Assembly (NCBI GenBank): GCA_022781925.1
Contig: JALESO010000017.1
Coordinates: 82,430 to 146,429, forward strand
Direction of reading: 5' to 3'
DNA: 64,000 nt
Origin: Lachnospiraceae bacterium
Lineage (GTDB): Bacteria > Bacillota > Clostridia > Lachnospirales > Lachnospiraceae
The position numbers and the translations under genes are program-made. Of the stretch, positions 9,983 to 19,642 are shown piece by piece. Position 1 is the first letter of the stretch. Each line of letters opens with the position of its first letter. The notes under the pieces were generated by a model, which ran no database searches, had not been told where the DNA came from, and saw only the letters and a program-made list of their open reading frames with translations.

Positions 9983-10624
9983 TCATTCAGCCGGAATATT
10001 TATAAGTGCCCCAAAAGTGTCCAGCTTTCGGTACAGTAACTGCCCTGTCTGTGGATCCGGCTGAGTCAGATCCGGGATCATGATGACTCGGCATCCAGCA
10101 TCAAAGGCAGAACGGACCCCGTTTGGCGAATCCTCCACCGCATAACATTCCTCCGGTGCCACACCAAGTGTATGGCAGGCATATTCATAGACATCCGGCG
10201 CCGGTTTGCCCCGCTCCACCATGGTTGCACAGACGACTGCATCAAAATATTTGCGGATGCCTGCGGTACCCAGATTATGTTCTGCCTGCTCCGGTCCCGT
10301 TGCGGTTACAACCGCAAGACGGTATCCCTGCGCTTTTAAAACCTGCAGCGTTTCCGGCACCGCAGGCTTTAATGGAATCTGTCCCGACAGAAATTCTTTC
10401 ATCAGTTCCTTGCGGTGTTCCCGTATGATCCAGTAATCCACTTCCGGTCCAAACCACCGCTGAAACTGCTCTACCGCAAAAGGGCGGCCCAGACTGCGGA
10501 GTTTCAGCACTTCTTCCTCCGGCAGTTCATATCCCGCATCGGAAATTGCCTGTTTCCAGGCGCGGTTATAATATTTTTCCGTATCAAATAAAGTTCCATC
10601 CATGTCAAATAAAAATGTTGTCAT
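9983..10624 (-). CDS. HAD-family phosphatase / beta-phosphoglucomutase-like
   Basis: A 213-residue haloacid dehalogenase-superfamily hydrolase. Motif I is FDMDGTLFDTE (nucleophile and acid Asp), motif II VVTATG, motif III the lysine in ERGKPAPDVY and motif IV EDSPNGVRSA. A helical cap lies between motifs I and II. It probably acts on a small phosphosugar or nucleotide; the substrate cannot be read from the sequence. The start is ATG 10624 (MTTFLFDMDG) with AGGA upstream. Confidence 0.85.
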   Translation of the reverse strand: MTTFLFDMDGTLFDTEKYYNRAWKQAISDAGYELPEEEVLKLRSLGRPFAVEQFQRWFGPEVDYWIIREHRKELMKEFLSGQIPLKPAVPETLQVLKAQGYRLAVVTATGPEQAEHNLGTAGIRKYFDAVVCATMVERGKPAPDVYEYACHTLGVAPEECYAVEDSPNGVRSAFDAGCRVIMIPDLTQPDPQTGQLLYRKLDTFGALINIPAE

Positions 10625-10733
10625 ACGTTTTTTCCTGCCTTTTTCAAACAATTAATTCAATTCCACAGAAGAATATCTACGTTGCCCGATGTGCGTCTCA
10701 CACCAGGAATGCCAAATGCATTCCCGTTACCCG

Positions 10734-12068
10734 CTACTCGCTGATTTTTTCAATCTCCATATTTTTCGGCAGGATCAGGCTCAGAATGATTGCAACCACA
10801 AATACGACTGCCACGCAGTTTGCAGAAAATACATCTTTCACGATCTGCGGGAAAATATTCCAGATCTCCACCTCACTGGTAGACGTAAATCCGATACCAA
10901 TGGCAAGTGATAACGCTGCGATGGTTACATTTCTCTGGGAAAAACCTGTTTTTGCCAGCATCTGGATACCACTGATCATAATGGTACCAAACATCATGAT
11001 GGTGCAGCCGCCCAGTACAGACTGCGGCAGGCTTGCAAAGAAGTTACCGATTGGCGGGAACAGACCTGCAAGGATCATAAATACGGCACCTGTCATGATT
11101 GTAAAACGGTTGACTACTTTTGTCATATTGACCAGACCAACGTTCTGGCTGAAGGAAGTAACCGGCGGACATCCGAATAATCCGGAAATGGAACTTGCGA
11201 AACCGTCACATGCCAGAGCTCCGGAAATCTCTTTCTCTGTGATCTCACGGCCAAGGCCACCGGAAACAAGTGCAGTGGAATCACCAATGGTCTCTGCTGC
11301 AGATACCATAAAAATAATCACAACAGAAATGATGGCACTCAGGTTAAATTCCGGCCGGTACGGAAGCAGATGCGGCAGAGAGATCAGACCGCCATCCAGC
11401 ATACCGGACAGATCGACCTGTCCCATACACAATGCGATGATATAACCTACGATCAGTCCGACCAGCACGGACAGCTGTTTCAGATATCCTTTTGCCACGG
11501 CATTGAAGATCAGGCAGACAGCCAGTGTCACCAGACCAAGCACCAGATTCTGAACGGAACCGAAATCATCTGTATAGCCGCCGCCAAAAGAACGTGCGCC
11601 TACGGTAAACAGGGAATAACCGATGGCGGTAACAACAGATGCGGATACCACCGGTGTGATAAACCGTTTCCAGTATTTTGCAAACAGACCGAGGACACCT
11701 TCACACACACCACCCACTAAAACGGCACCGATCATGGTCGGATATCCATAGGTGCCGCCCACGTAACTCAGGATCGTTACAAAGGTAAAACTTACACCCA
11801 TAACGATCGGCAGTTTTGCACCGACTTTCCAGACCGGATACAGCTGGATCAATGTGGCAATACCCGCAACAAACATGGCATTCTGCAGCAGAACCGCCAG
11901 TTCCTTTCCGCTCAGGCCGGAAGCCAGACCGATCATGGTAATCGGAGTCAGGTTGGATACAAACATCGCCAGCACATGCTGCAGACCGAATGGAATCGCC
12001 TTCAGAAGCGGTACCCGCCCGTTCAACCGGTAAATATTACCGATACTTGCTTTTTCATTTGTTTTCAT
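10734..12068 (-). CDS. NCS2-family xanthine/uracil permease
   Basis: A 444-residue proton-coupled nucleobase transporter with about 14 hydrophobic segments. The NAT signature QNVGLVNMTK and the GLQHVLAMF helix motif are present; the QH pair favours xanthine or uric acid over uracil. The start is ATG 12068 (MKTNEK) with AGAGG seven bases upstream. It has its own promoter, divergent from the esterase operon. No purine riboswitch fits in the short leader. Confidence 0.88.
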   Translation of the reverse strand: MKTNEKASIGNIYRLNGRVPLLKAIPFGLQHVLAMFVSNLTPITMIGLASGLSGKELAVLLQNAMFVAGIATLIQLYPVWKVGAKLPIVMGVSFTFVTILSYVGGTYGYPTMIGAVLVGGVCEGVLGLFAKYWKRFITPVVSASVVTAIGYSLFTVGARSFGGGYTDDFGSVQNLVLGLVTLAVCLIFNAVAKGYLKQLSVLVGLIVGYIIALCMGQVDLSGMLDGGLISLPHLLPYRPEFNLSAIISVVIIFMVSAAETIGDSTALVSGGLGREITEKEISGALACDGFASSISGLFGCPPVTSFSQNVGLVNMTKVVNRFTIMTGAVFMILAGLFPPIGNFFASLPQSVLGGCTIMMFGTIMISGIQMLAKTGFSQRNVTIAALSLAIGIGFTSTSEVEIWNIFPQIVKDVFSANCVAVVFVVAIILSLILPKNMEIEKISE

Positions 12069-12130
12069 TTTCATACCTCTGATTTTTATATTTTTACACG
12101 CTGCCTTCCGGCAGACACAAAGCATTTTCT

Positions 12131-12159
12131 ATCATACCACCTGTGTTTTTGTTTTGCAA
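12131..12159 (-). promoter_or_regulatory. Promoter of the NCS2 permease
   Basis: Minus strand TTGCAA, 17 bases, TATGAT. Confidence 0.6.
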
Positions 12160-12176
12160 TGATGGTCTGTACTTTC

Positions 12177-12205
12177 TTGCTAATTCTTTGCTACTGTGCT
12201 ATGAT
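12177..12205 (+). promoter_or_regulatory. Promoter of the esterase/ATP-grasp operon
   Basis: Plus strand TTGCTA, 17 bases, TATGAT, about 40 bases before the first esterase ATG. Confidence 0.6.
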
Positions 12206-12244
12206 AAACCGTAACAATTCAAAAACTTAACACGGAGGTTTTTT

Positions 12245-13009
12245 ATGATAGAAAAATGGGATATCACTATTCCGGAACTCACCGGGGACGAAGTGCGAAG
12301 TGCATACATCTGTCTGCCAGAGACATACACATATGATACAGAACGGCGCTATCCGGTGCTGTATATGTTTGACGGACACAACCTCTTTTTTGACAGCCAT
12401 GCCACTTATGGCAAATCCTGGGGGCTGAAAGAATATATGGAATACACACATACCCCGCTGATCATTGTAGGTGTCGAATGTAATCACAGTCCGGATCACG
12501 GCCGGCTGCAGGAATATTCCCCTTACAACTTTACATTACCAAAAGAGGGGAAAATCACCGGAAAAGGCAGGATCACCATGGACTGGCTGACCCACACCTT
12601 CAAGCCTTATATCGATGCACATTACCGGACGCTCCCGGACCGTGAGCATACCTTTATCGCCGGAAGTTCCATGGGCGGACTGATGAGCATCTACGCACTG
12701 TTATATTATAACCAAATATTTTCCCGGGCTGCGGCACTCTCCCCTTCCCTGTGGATCGCGCCAAACGACTTTATGCAGATGGTCCGTCGTTCCCGCCCGC
12801 TTCCGGGCAGTATCTTATATATGGATTACGGAAGCCGTGAAATGAAACAGCGCCGAAAAATGAACCAGACCTTTGGGCAGGCTGCAAATCTGCTCCTGGA
12901 GAAAAATATTTATCTGGACTGCCGCATCGTTCCAAATGGAGAACACTGCGAGGCAAGCTGGGAAAAACAGATTCCGTTCTTTATGAACACACTGATGTAC
13001 GATCTGTAA
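12245..13009 (+). CDS. Alpha/beta-hydrolase esterase (esterase D/Fes-like), first of triad
   Basis: A 254-residue cytoplasmic alpha/beta hydrolase of the putative esterase family that includes enterochelin esterases and esterase D. The nucleophile elbow is GSSMGG (about Ser140), the early strand motif is YPVLYMFDGHN, and a late GEHCEASW supplies the catalytic histidine. There is no signal peptide. CGGAGG lies eight bases before ATG. It is followed at 46 bases by a second, distantly related esterase and then an ATP-grasp ligase. The substrate is unknown. Confidence 0.82.
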   Translation: MIEKWDITIPELTGDEVRSAYICLPETYTYDTERRYPVLYMFDGHNLFFDSHATYGKSWGLKEYMEYTHTPLIIVGVECNHSPDHGRLQEYSPYNFTLPKEGKITGKGRITMDWLTHTFKPYIDAHYRTLPDREHTFIAGSSMGGLMSIYALLYYNQIFSRAAALSPSLWIAPNDFMQMVRRSRPLPGSILYMDYGSREMKQRRKMNQTFGQAANLLLEKNIYLDCRIVPNGEHCEASWEKQIPFFMNTLMYDL

Positions 13010-13054
13010 TCATCTTTCTTATTTATATAGAAGTAACACGGAGGACTTTTCCAT

Positions 13055-13816
13055 ATGAACATACAATATTTTAAAAATTACAGCCCGGCACTCGGCCGGG
13101 ATATGGAATGCAAACTGTACGGTCACGGCGGACAGCCAATCCTGTTTATCCCCTGTCAGGACGGACGTTTTTTCGACTTTGAAAACTTCCATATGACAGA
13201 TGTCTGGGCACCCTGGATTGACTCCGGAGAAGTCACCATTTTCACGGTGGATACCACTGATGCGGAGACCTGGTCCGACACAAGCGGCGACCCGCGTCGG
13301 CGCATCTGCCGCCATGAAGACTGGTTTCGCTATCTCACGGATGAGATGGTTCCTTTTATCCATGCAAAAATGAAAGAATATCAACCGGATTATGTTGAGA
13401 ACGGAATCATTGCCTTCGGATGCAGTCTTGGCGCTACCCACGCGGCAAACCTGTATTTCCGCCGTCCGGATTTATTTAACGGTCTGCTGGCATTAAGCGG
13501 CATTTACGATGCGTCCTACGGATTTGGTTCTTATATGGACGATCTGGTTTACATGAACTCACCGGTGCACTATCTGCCAAATCTCCCGGCGGATCACCCT
13601 TACATGGAGCTGTACCGCCAACGCAAGGCAATCCTCTGTGTCGGTCAGGGACCATGGGAAGAACCAGCCAGCACTTATCAGCTTCGGGATATTCTGCAGC
13701 AGAAACAGATTCCGGCATGGGTGGATTTCTGGGGATATGACTGTGCACATGACTGGGACTGGTGGTATAAACAGGTAACTTATTTTGTACCGCATTTGCT
13801 GTACGATCCGGTGTAA
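13055..13816 (+). CDS. Second alpha/beta-hydrolase esterase of the triad
   Basis: A 253-residue alpha/beta-hydrolase protein. The nucleophile elbow is GCSLGA in the strand IIAFGCSLGATHAANL. A catalytic histidine is likely in GYDCAHDWDWWYKQ near the C-terminus. It is unusually rich in aromatic residues and aspartates. CGGAGG precedes the ATG. Having two esterases side by side with an ATP-grasp enzyme suggests that one makes or activates a bond that the others hydrolyse or transfer; this is inference. Confidence 0.8.
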   Translation: MNIQYFKNYSPALGRDMECKLYGHGGQPILFIPCQDGRFFDFENFHMTDVWAPWIDSGEVTIFTVDTTDAETWSDTSGDPRRRICRHEDWFRYLTDEMVPFIHAKMKEYQPDYVENGIIAFGCSLGATHAANLYFRRPDLFNGLLALSGIYDASYGFGSYMDDLVYMNSPVHYLPNLPADHPYMELYRQRKAILCVGQGPWEEPASTYQLRDILQQKQIPAWVDFWGYDCAHDWDWWYKQVTYFVPHLLYDPV

Positions 13817-13856
13817 ATGAAAGATAAAAATACAACAGATAGAGAGAACAATACTT

Positions 13857-15101
13857 ATGAAAAATGTGATTTTTATTTCTCCGAATTTTCCGGAGAATTA
13901 CTGGCACTTCTGCCATGAATTAAAAGAAAACGGCATGAATGTTCTGGGCATCGGTGACTGTCCTTATGACGATCTGCGCCCGGAACTTCAGGAAAGCCTG
14001 CAGGAATACTACAAAGTGGACTGCCTTGAAAATTATGACGAAGTCTATGGAGCTGTCGGTTACTTTATCTGGCATTATGGCCGCATTGACTGGCTGGAAT
14101 CCAACAACGAATACTGGCTGGAACAGGATGCCCGTCTGCGTACCGATTTCAATATTCCAAGCGGTTTTCATAACGAGGACATGCCGCGTATCAAATACAA
14201 ATCCCACATGAAAGAATATTATCAGCGTGTCGGCATCCCGGTTGCCCGCTACCACATGGTAGACAACTACGAAGGCTGCCTGAATTTCATCCGTGAAGTG
14301 GGATACCCGGTTGTCACAAAACCGGATAACGGTGTCGGAGCTTCTCATACCTTCAAAATTTCTTCCGATGAAGAACTTGGCAATTTCTTTGCCAACAAAT
14401 GGGATGATACCGTTTATATTATGGAAGAATTTATCAATGCGGAGATCAATTCCTACGATGCGATCATCGACTCTCACGGCAACCCGATTTTTGAGGCAGG
14501 AAATGTCACACCGATGTCCATTATGGACATTGTAAATAATGCCGACAATTCGCTGTTCTACATTGTGAAAGATCTGGCAGAGGACACCCGTCATCTTGGC
14601 AGAGAAACCGTAAAAAGTTTTGGTGTGCGCAGCCGTTTCGTTCACTTTGAATTTTTCCGCCTGCTCTCCGACCATGAAGGCATCGGCAAAAAGGGAGATT
14701 TGATGGCACTGGAAGTCAATATGCGTCCTTCTGGTGGTTTTAGCCCCGATATGATCAATTTTGCAAGAGAAACCGATGTCTATAAAATCTGGGCCGACAT
14801 GATTGCATACGATTCCACCCAGAAACAGGTTGGTGCTCACCACTTCTGCGCTTTTGCAGGACTGCGGGATGGCAAAGATTTTGCCCTGACACAGAATGAT
14901 ATTATTGAAAAATATGATGATCATCTCAAAATGGTAGAACGTATGCCGGATGCATTGGCAGGTGCCATGGGAAATCAGATGTATCTGGCTACTTTTGATA
15001 CCGAAGAAGAACTCAATGCCTTCTTTGCGGATGTGACCAGGCTGAAAGAGCCTGAGGATTCCGCTGAATCCAAAACAACTGAAACACCTGAAGAAAAATA
15101 A
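13857..15101 (+). CDS. ATP-grasp enzyme (carbamoyl-phosphate-synthase-like), third of triad
   Basis: A 414-residue single-chain ATP-grasp protein. The preATP-grasp Rossmann-like part begins NVIFISPNFPENYW. The glycine-rich nucleotide loop is KPDNGVGASHTF (around residues 155-166) and the Mg/ATP end motif is ALEVNMRPSGGFSPD (around 283-297). The C-terminal tail is low-complexity Glu/Ser/Thr. ATP-grasp enzymes form acyl-phosphate intermediates and join carboxylates to amines or thiols. It lies 40 bases after the second esterase and is followed by a terminator. Substrates are not deducible. Confidence 0.83.
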   Translation: MKNVIFISPNFPENYWHFCHELKENGMNVLGIGDCPYDDLRPELQESLQEYYKVDCLENYDEVYGAVGYFIWHYGRIDWLESNNEYWLEQDARLRTDFNIPSGFHNEDMPRIKYKSHMKEYYQRVGIPVARYHMVDNYEGCLNFIREVGYPVVTKPDNGVGASHTFKISSDEELGNFFANKWDDTVYIMEEFINAEINSYDAIIDSHGNPIFEAGNVTPMSIMDIVNNADNSLFYIVKDLAEDTRHLGRETVKSFGVRSRFVHFEFFRLLSDHEGIGKKGDLMALEVNMRPSGGFSPDMINFARETDVYKIWADMIAYDSTQKQVGAHHFCAFAGLRDGKDFALTQNDIIEKYDDHLKMVERMPDALAGAMGNQMYLATFDTEEELNAFFADVTRLKEPEDSAESKTTETPEEK

Positions 15102-15118
15102 TAAACATTCTGAAATAA

Positions 15119-15178
15119 AATACAGCATTTCCTTAAATATACTTCACAGTATACCAAAAAGATGCTGTATTACATTTT
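15119..15178 (+). terminator. Terminator of the esterase/ATP-grasp operon
   Basis: AATACAGCAT and ATGCTGTATT arms with a nested TATAC/GTATA stem, followed by ACATTTTTG. Confidence 0.65.
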
Positions 15179-15216
15179 TGTTGACTTTTTATAGTTTTTT
15201 TATTAATATATCTTTC

Positions 15217-15281
15217 AAGAAACGAAGTTTACTACCGTGTAGCAATACGATTGCTCAGACGGGCTGCTCGTTTCTTTTTTT
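15217..15281. repeat. Long intergenic hairpin ending in a T run
   Basis: Arms AAGAAACGA and TCGTTTCTT enclose a nested AGCAAT/ATTGCT stem. On the plus strand T7 follows. It may act as a terminator in either direction between the convergent ATP-grasp and lipoprotein genes. Confidence 0.55.
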
Positions 15282-15298
15282 ATGCATACCATAATTTA

Positions 15299-16648
15299 TC
15301 ACTCAAACGTATAATAAACCGCACCGGAAATCATATCGACATAGACGTACAACCCTTGATTTTTCACCTTATTTACACCACAAAACTTCCAGAACGGATA
15401 ATAGATATCTGTCTTCTCTTCCAAATCTGATATATATCTGGCATAGCCTATGCCAACCTCATGTACTTCCAATTTCAGAAATGACGCCAGCTTCTGACTC
15501 ATGATATCCACTGCCTGCTTGATGCCCACCATCTCGCTGTCCTGATACAGCACATGAATCTGGTCAGAAGGGCTGTCGCCAATGAAAAAAGCGGTCACTC
15601 CCTCGTCATCGACCACATAGGCGTCGTTCAGCGGATACATAATGGAATATCCATCATAGACATTGGCATATGCATTTGCTTCCTGGCGATGTTCATACAG
15701 AAACGGCATTTTTTCATACCAGTACCGTACACTGAATTCATACCCACAGGCATTTTCATCTAAACGGAATACAGCTGCCTCCGGGGCATCAATGGTCACG
15801 CCCTTTTCTAACGGTAACAATGTTCCCGCCTCAAAATACGTTCTGACCTGCTCCGCACTCTCTCCAATGGTACGTTCTCCGCTGATCAGTGGATAAGACA
15901 CATCTTTCAATTCCGACACCTTTCCAATCTGAAATCTATCTGGATTATTGCTGTCTGGCATGTCATTTCCCCAACTTTTCTTATGAAGATATGCCCCGAT
16001 TTTTCCCTCACTCATTGTAAAGATTCCACCATGCGATGATGCCGTCACATAACAATCTTTTCTCGTAAGAAATACATGCCCTTCAAAATCAGGATCCTGT
16101 AAATAATCTTTCATCAAAGCATAACACTCCGGATATTCCTTGCTCTCATCAACCGCTCGATTCGTCCGCACATCTGCGTCCATATCAACTTCTGACCGTT
16201 TTCCAATACTCACCAGCCAGTTGTCGATGGTATCCCAGCATTCCTGTGCACTCAGTCTTTCATAGGTTGTATAAAATACATTCAATTTCTCTGCCTTATC
16301 CGGAAATGGTTCAAAAAAGCAGTCGGAAAAGCTGATATTGGGATACGTTGTACTCTGAATCTCCTGTATTTCCTGCTCATACTGATCCGCATAATCTTTT
16401 AAACTTACCCTGCCGTCCGTGATACTTTTCTGATATTTCTCTGCGGAAAAATCTATCGTTTCTGCGCTTTTCTCTTCGGTATCAGATATCTCTGTATCTG
16501 TCGTTTTAGTGCTTGTGCATCCTGCCAAAACAGTTGCTCCTGCTAAAATCCCAATGAGACTTCCCCTCAGCAACATTCGTTTTAACGTAAATTTTTCCGC
16601 TGCACGTTTACTCCATAACATTTCTTTTCTTGTAAATTTTCCCATCAT
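15299..16648 (-). CDS. Lipoprotein paralogue 1 of the ABC operon, unknown function
   Basis: A 449-residue secreted lipoprotein. A basic N-terminus and hydrophobic helix end at the lipobox LAGC (about Cys44). The remainder is soluble. It is clearly homologous along its whole length to the other lipoprotein at 17547-18881: both share an IGESAEQ segment, SQKLASFLKLEV and the C-terminal VDMISGAVYY. I recognise no known domain. The start has GGAGG nine bases upstream. It is the last gene of an ABC-2 type operon, so it may be a partner or cargo of the transporter. Confidence 0.75.
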   Translation of the reverse strand: MMGKFTRKEMLWSKRAAEKFTLKRMLLRGSLIGILAGATVLAGCTSTKTTDTEISDTEEKSAETIDFSAEKYQKSITDGRVSLKDYADQYEQEIQEIQSTTYPNISFSDCFFEPFPDKAEKLNVFYTTYERLSAQECWDTIDNWLVSIGKRSEVDMDADVRTNRAVDESKEYPECYALMKDYLQDPDFEGHVFLTRKDCYVTASSHGGIFTMSEGKIGAYLHKKSWGNDMPDSNNPDRFQIGKVSELKDVSYPLISGERTIGESAEQVRTYFEAGTLLPLEKGVTIDAPEAAVFRLDENACGYEFSVRYWYEKMPFLYEHRQEANAYANVYDGYSIMYPLNDAYVVDDEGVTAFFIGDSPSDQIHVLYQDSEMVGIKQAVDIMSQKLASFLKLEVHEVGIGYARYISDLEEKTDIYYPFWKFCGVNKVKNQGLYVYVDMISGAVYYTFE

Positions 16649-16654
16649 CTGCCA

Positions 16655-17530
16655 TTACCTCCCCGCCTGATATTTCTTTGCCGCAAACATACATCCCACG
16701 ATCAGTCCCCCACAACTTCCTGCCAGATACAGATAAGATCCCCAGATTGGAAATACCTGCGCCCGCAGATATTTTTCATAGTGCACCCACGGAATGGCGT
16801 GCGCCATAGGAAACAGCCACATCCACACTGCATTTGCAGAACAACCCACCGTTCCCATCACGATCAAAATTCCATCTACCAGAACCCCCACAGACTTCCG
16901 GTTGCACAGTGCCGCAAACAGCAAGATCATTGCCAGCAGGAAGAAATAGAGAAACAGCATCAGGATAGTATGCAGCACTGCGGTGGAAAACAACATCTGC
17001 TGATACAGATTTTCCGGCAGCAGCTGCAAAATATAATCGCCTGTCCGTTCCGGGAAAGTGCTGGAATAATACGTCACCGCATCGCTGAACCGCATCTGCC
17101 AGACACCTTTTGTACTCATCATGATACAGGATGACACAATCAAAAATCCCACCAGAAATGCCACTGCTTCCAGTGCAAATAAAATCTGTCCCCACATCCA
17201 CGTCTTCTTGGAACAACGCATCTGATACAGAAAATCGATGCCTCCCTTTTGTGGAAAATCAGATAACAGCACAAGAAACAATGCCGGCAGGATCAAAACG
17301 ATCATTCCGGAATTTCCCAATGCCACAAATGCTTCCAGAATCGTTACCGGCTTTCCCATACGGACCGCACAATCCTGCAATGTCACAATGATCTGCATAT
17401 GTATAAACACCAGCATCACACCGAGAATGGTCAGACGGCTGCTGCGCATCCAGCGCTGAAATTCCACACTGCCGATATGAAATACTGCTCTGATGTTTCC
17501 CATAGTTTTTCCTGTTTCACCATTTTTCAC
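16655..17530 (-). CDS. ABC transporter permease (second of operon)
   Basis: A 291-residue membrane protein with about six hydrophobic segments in the ABC-2 exporter arrangement, including a large outward loop after the third. The start is taken as GTG 17530, because AGGGGGG lies six bases upstream and this places it 16 bases after the preceding lipoprotein stop; an ATG (MGNIRAVF) about 27 bases further in is the alternative. It shares the ATPase gene of the same operon with the permease at 19643-20470. Confidence 0.72.
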   Translation of the reverse strand: MKNGETGKTMGNIRAVFHIGSVEFQRWMRSSRLTILGVMLVFIHMQIIVTLQDCAVRMGKPVTILEAFVALGNSGMIVLILPALFLVLLSDFPQKGGIDFLYQMRCSKKTWMWGQILFALEAVAFLVGFLIVSSCIMMSTKGVWQMRFSDAVTYYSSTFPERTGDYILQLLPENLYQQMLFSTAVLHTILMLFLYFFLLAMILLFAALCNRKSVGVLVDGILIVMGTVGCSANAVWMWLFPMAHAIPWVHYEKYLRAQVFPIWGSYLYLAGSCGGLIVGCMFAAKKYQAGR

Positions 17531-17546
17531 CTCAATCCCCCCTCGT

Positions 17547-18881
17547 TTACATATCATTGAAGACATAATATACCGCACCGGAAATCATATCGACATAGAC
17601 ATTCAGCGCTTGATTTTTTACCGTATTGATACCGCAAAATTCCCAGAATGGATAATAAATTGATGTATCATCATCCTGTCCCAGCCCCGTGTCAATGACA
17701 TAACTTGCATACCCGATTTTTACTTCCTGCACCTCCAGTTTCAAAAAAGATGCCAGTTTTTGACTTGCAAGATCCAGAGCCTGTTTCATTCCAACCATCT
17801 GCGTGTCCTGATACAAGGTGTGAATCACATCAGACTCTGCCGGCCCCATAAACGTAGCTACTCCGGTATCATCCACCACATTGGCAAATTTTAATGACTC
17901 ATTGATTCCATACCCCTCATAAGTATTTGCAAAAGCGGTATCCAACCGATACATATACGGCATATTTTCATACCATTTTCGGATACCAAAATTATACATA
18001 CAGGTATGATCATCCAGCTGATACACAGCCACATCCGGAACATCAATTTTTACACCCTTCTCCATCGGAAATGGCGTTCCTTCTTCAAAATATTCTGTTA
18101 TCTGTTCGGCACTTTCTCCAATCTGACACACTCCGGAGATCAGAGGATAAGCTTCTTCTTTCAATTCCTCCACCTTTCCTGACTGAAGCAGGGTAAGATC
18201 ATCTTTCATATAGATATCCTTTCCCGGTTTATGTGCTTCTCCAAGATACGCACTGATCTTCCCATCACTCATCATGAAAATCCCACCTGCACCAATCATG
18301 GCATAGCACTGTTTCGTATCCAGAAGTAATGCATCCCCGCTCCCCAGCTGTTCGATGGAAACATCTGTCAAAAGTGGATAACATTCCGGTGCATCTTTAC
18401 TTTCATCAATCTCAATGTCAGGACTTATAACACGTACTTCTTTTTCCAGATCAATGTCCTCTTGCTTCCCTATACTCACCAGCCAGTTTTCCAATGTTTC
18501 AAGCCCTTCCTGCACAGACATTCCATGTTCTGTTGTATAAAATACGGACAGTCTCGAAAGTTCCTCCGGAAATGAGTCAAACACACAAGCCTCTGTAAAA
18601 TGAATGTTCGGATAGGACAGATTCCGGATTTTCTGCTTTTCCTGCTCATAGTGACTCGGATATTCGGTGATAGCCATTCTGCCGTCTACGATTTTTTCCA
18701 GATATTTGTCCTCTGAAAAATTTACTTCTTTCCCCTCCGTCTCTGCACTCTGTACCTGCTGGTTCTTATCTTCCTGCTGATTTTTCGTATTTCCACAACC
18801 ACTTAATACAAATAGTAAAAGGAGTAACCCCACAGTCAGCCCACCCAATAACGTCTGTTTGATCGTACCTTTTTCTGTCAT
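17547..18881 (-). CDS. Lipoprotein paralogue 2 of the ABC operon, unknown function
   Basis: A 444-residue lipoprotein with lipobox LSGC (about Cys29) and a Glu/Lys/Gln-rich spacer, then the same soluble region as the paralogue at 15299-16648, suggesting a tandem duplication with a permease gene between the copies. It overlaps the ATPase gene by four bases (ATGA). The function is unknown. Confidence 0.75.
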   Translation of the reverse strand: MTEKGTIKQTLLGGLTVGLLLLLFVLSGCGNTKNQQEDKNQQVQSAETEGKEVNFSEDKYLEKIVDGRMAITEYPSHYEQEKQKIRNLSYPNIHFTEACVFDSFPEELSRLSVFYTTEHGMSVQEGLETLENWLVSIGKQEDIDLEKEVRVISPDIEIDESKDAPECYPLLTDVSIEQLGSGDALLLDTKQCYAMIGAGGIFMMSDGKISAYLGEAHKPGKDIYMKDDLTLLQSGKVEELKEEAYPLISGVCQIGESAEQITEYFEEGTPFPMEKGVKIDVPDVAVYQLDDHTCMYNFGIRKWYENMPYMYRLDTAFANTYEGYGINESLKFANVVDDTGVATFMGPAESDVIHTLYQDTQMVGMKQALDLASQKLASFLKLEVQEVKIGYASYVIDTGLGQDDDTSIYYPFWEFCGINTVKNQALNVYVDMISGAVYYVFNDM

Positions 18882-19501
18882 AGCAATTCCCCCCGTTCCA
18901 TCTCATGCACTTCATCACAAAGGACACGGATGTCTTCCGCATTGTGACTGGCAATGACAATGATCTTGCGCTCATCTTTCATGGATAACAACAGCTTTCG
19001 GATTTCTTCCACCCCGTTTTTATCCAGTCCGTTCATTGGCTCATCCAGAATCAGTACCGATGGATTTTCCATGATTGCCTGCGCCAGTCCCAGTCTCTGC
19101 CGCATTCCAAGGCTGTATTTTTTTACCGGAAGCTTCAGATCCGGATCCAGACCGACCGTATGAATCGCCTCCCAAATTTCATTTGCAGAAATCTTATTTT
19201 TGATTCCGGCAAGCACTTTCAAGTTCTGAAAGCCGCTGTAATACGGGATAAATCCTGGTGTTTCAATGATGACACCCGCATCCGGCAAATAATCCACATC
19301 CCGTCCGATCACTTTTCCGTTGGATTCCACCGTACCTTCCGTCGGGCGGATAAAACCACACATACACTTCATCAGCATTGTTTTTCCACTACCGTTATTT
19401 CCCACCAGCCCATAAATGTTGCCTTCCTTTAAAGTCAGTGAAACGTTATTTAAAATCTGTCGTTTATTCAAAGTCAGAGAAATATTTTTAACCTTAATCA
19501 T
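18878..19501 (-). CDS. ABC transporter ATP-binding protein
   Basis: A 207-residue single-domain ATPase. Walker A is GNNGSGKT, the ABC signature is YSLGMRQRL, Walker B is VLILDEPMNGLDK and the H-loop is IVIASHN. The order and sequence fit the exporter-type (lantibiotic-immunity/BcrA-like) ABC-2 ATPases. The start is ATG 19501 with GGGAGGG nine bases upstream. It powers the two permeases of the same operon. Confidence 0.92.
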   Translation of the reverse strand: MIKVKNISLTLNKRQILNNVSLTLKEGNIYGLVGNNGSGKTMLMKCMCGFIRPTEGTVESNGKVIGRDVDYLPDAGVIIETPGFIPYYSGFQNLKVLAGIKNKISANEIWEAIHTVGLDPDLKLPVKKYSLGMRQRLGLAQAIMENPSVLILDEPMNGLDKNGVEEIRKLLLSMKDERKIIVIASHNAEDIRVLCDEVHEMERGELL

Positions 19502-19642
19502 CGTTTTTGTCCCTCCCCAGTTATCCAATATTTTTACATCTGCTAATTACCGTTTATCCTCGTAGAAAATCATTTTGTTATAAAATGAACTCCGCCAAAG
19601 ATATGCTCTCCTCAAATCACATCCTGTTTTCTAAATACTTCA

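Noticed and set aside
10546..11445. 299-codon plus-strand reading frame
   Set aside because: It overlaps the antisense strand of the NCS2 permease and HAD genes and has no protein-like features.
13920..15128. 402-codon minus-strand reading frame
   Set aside because: It is antisense to the ATP-grasp gene, which has clear motifs and a ribosome site; the minus frame has no recognisable domain.
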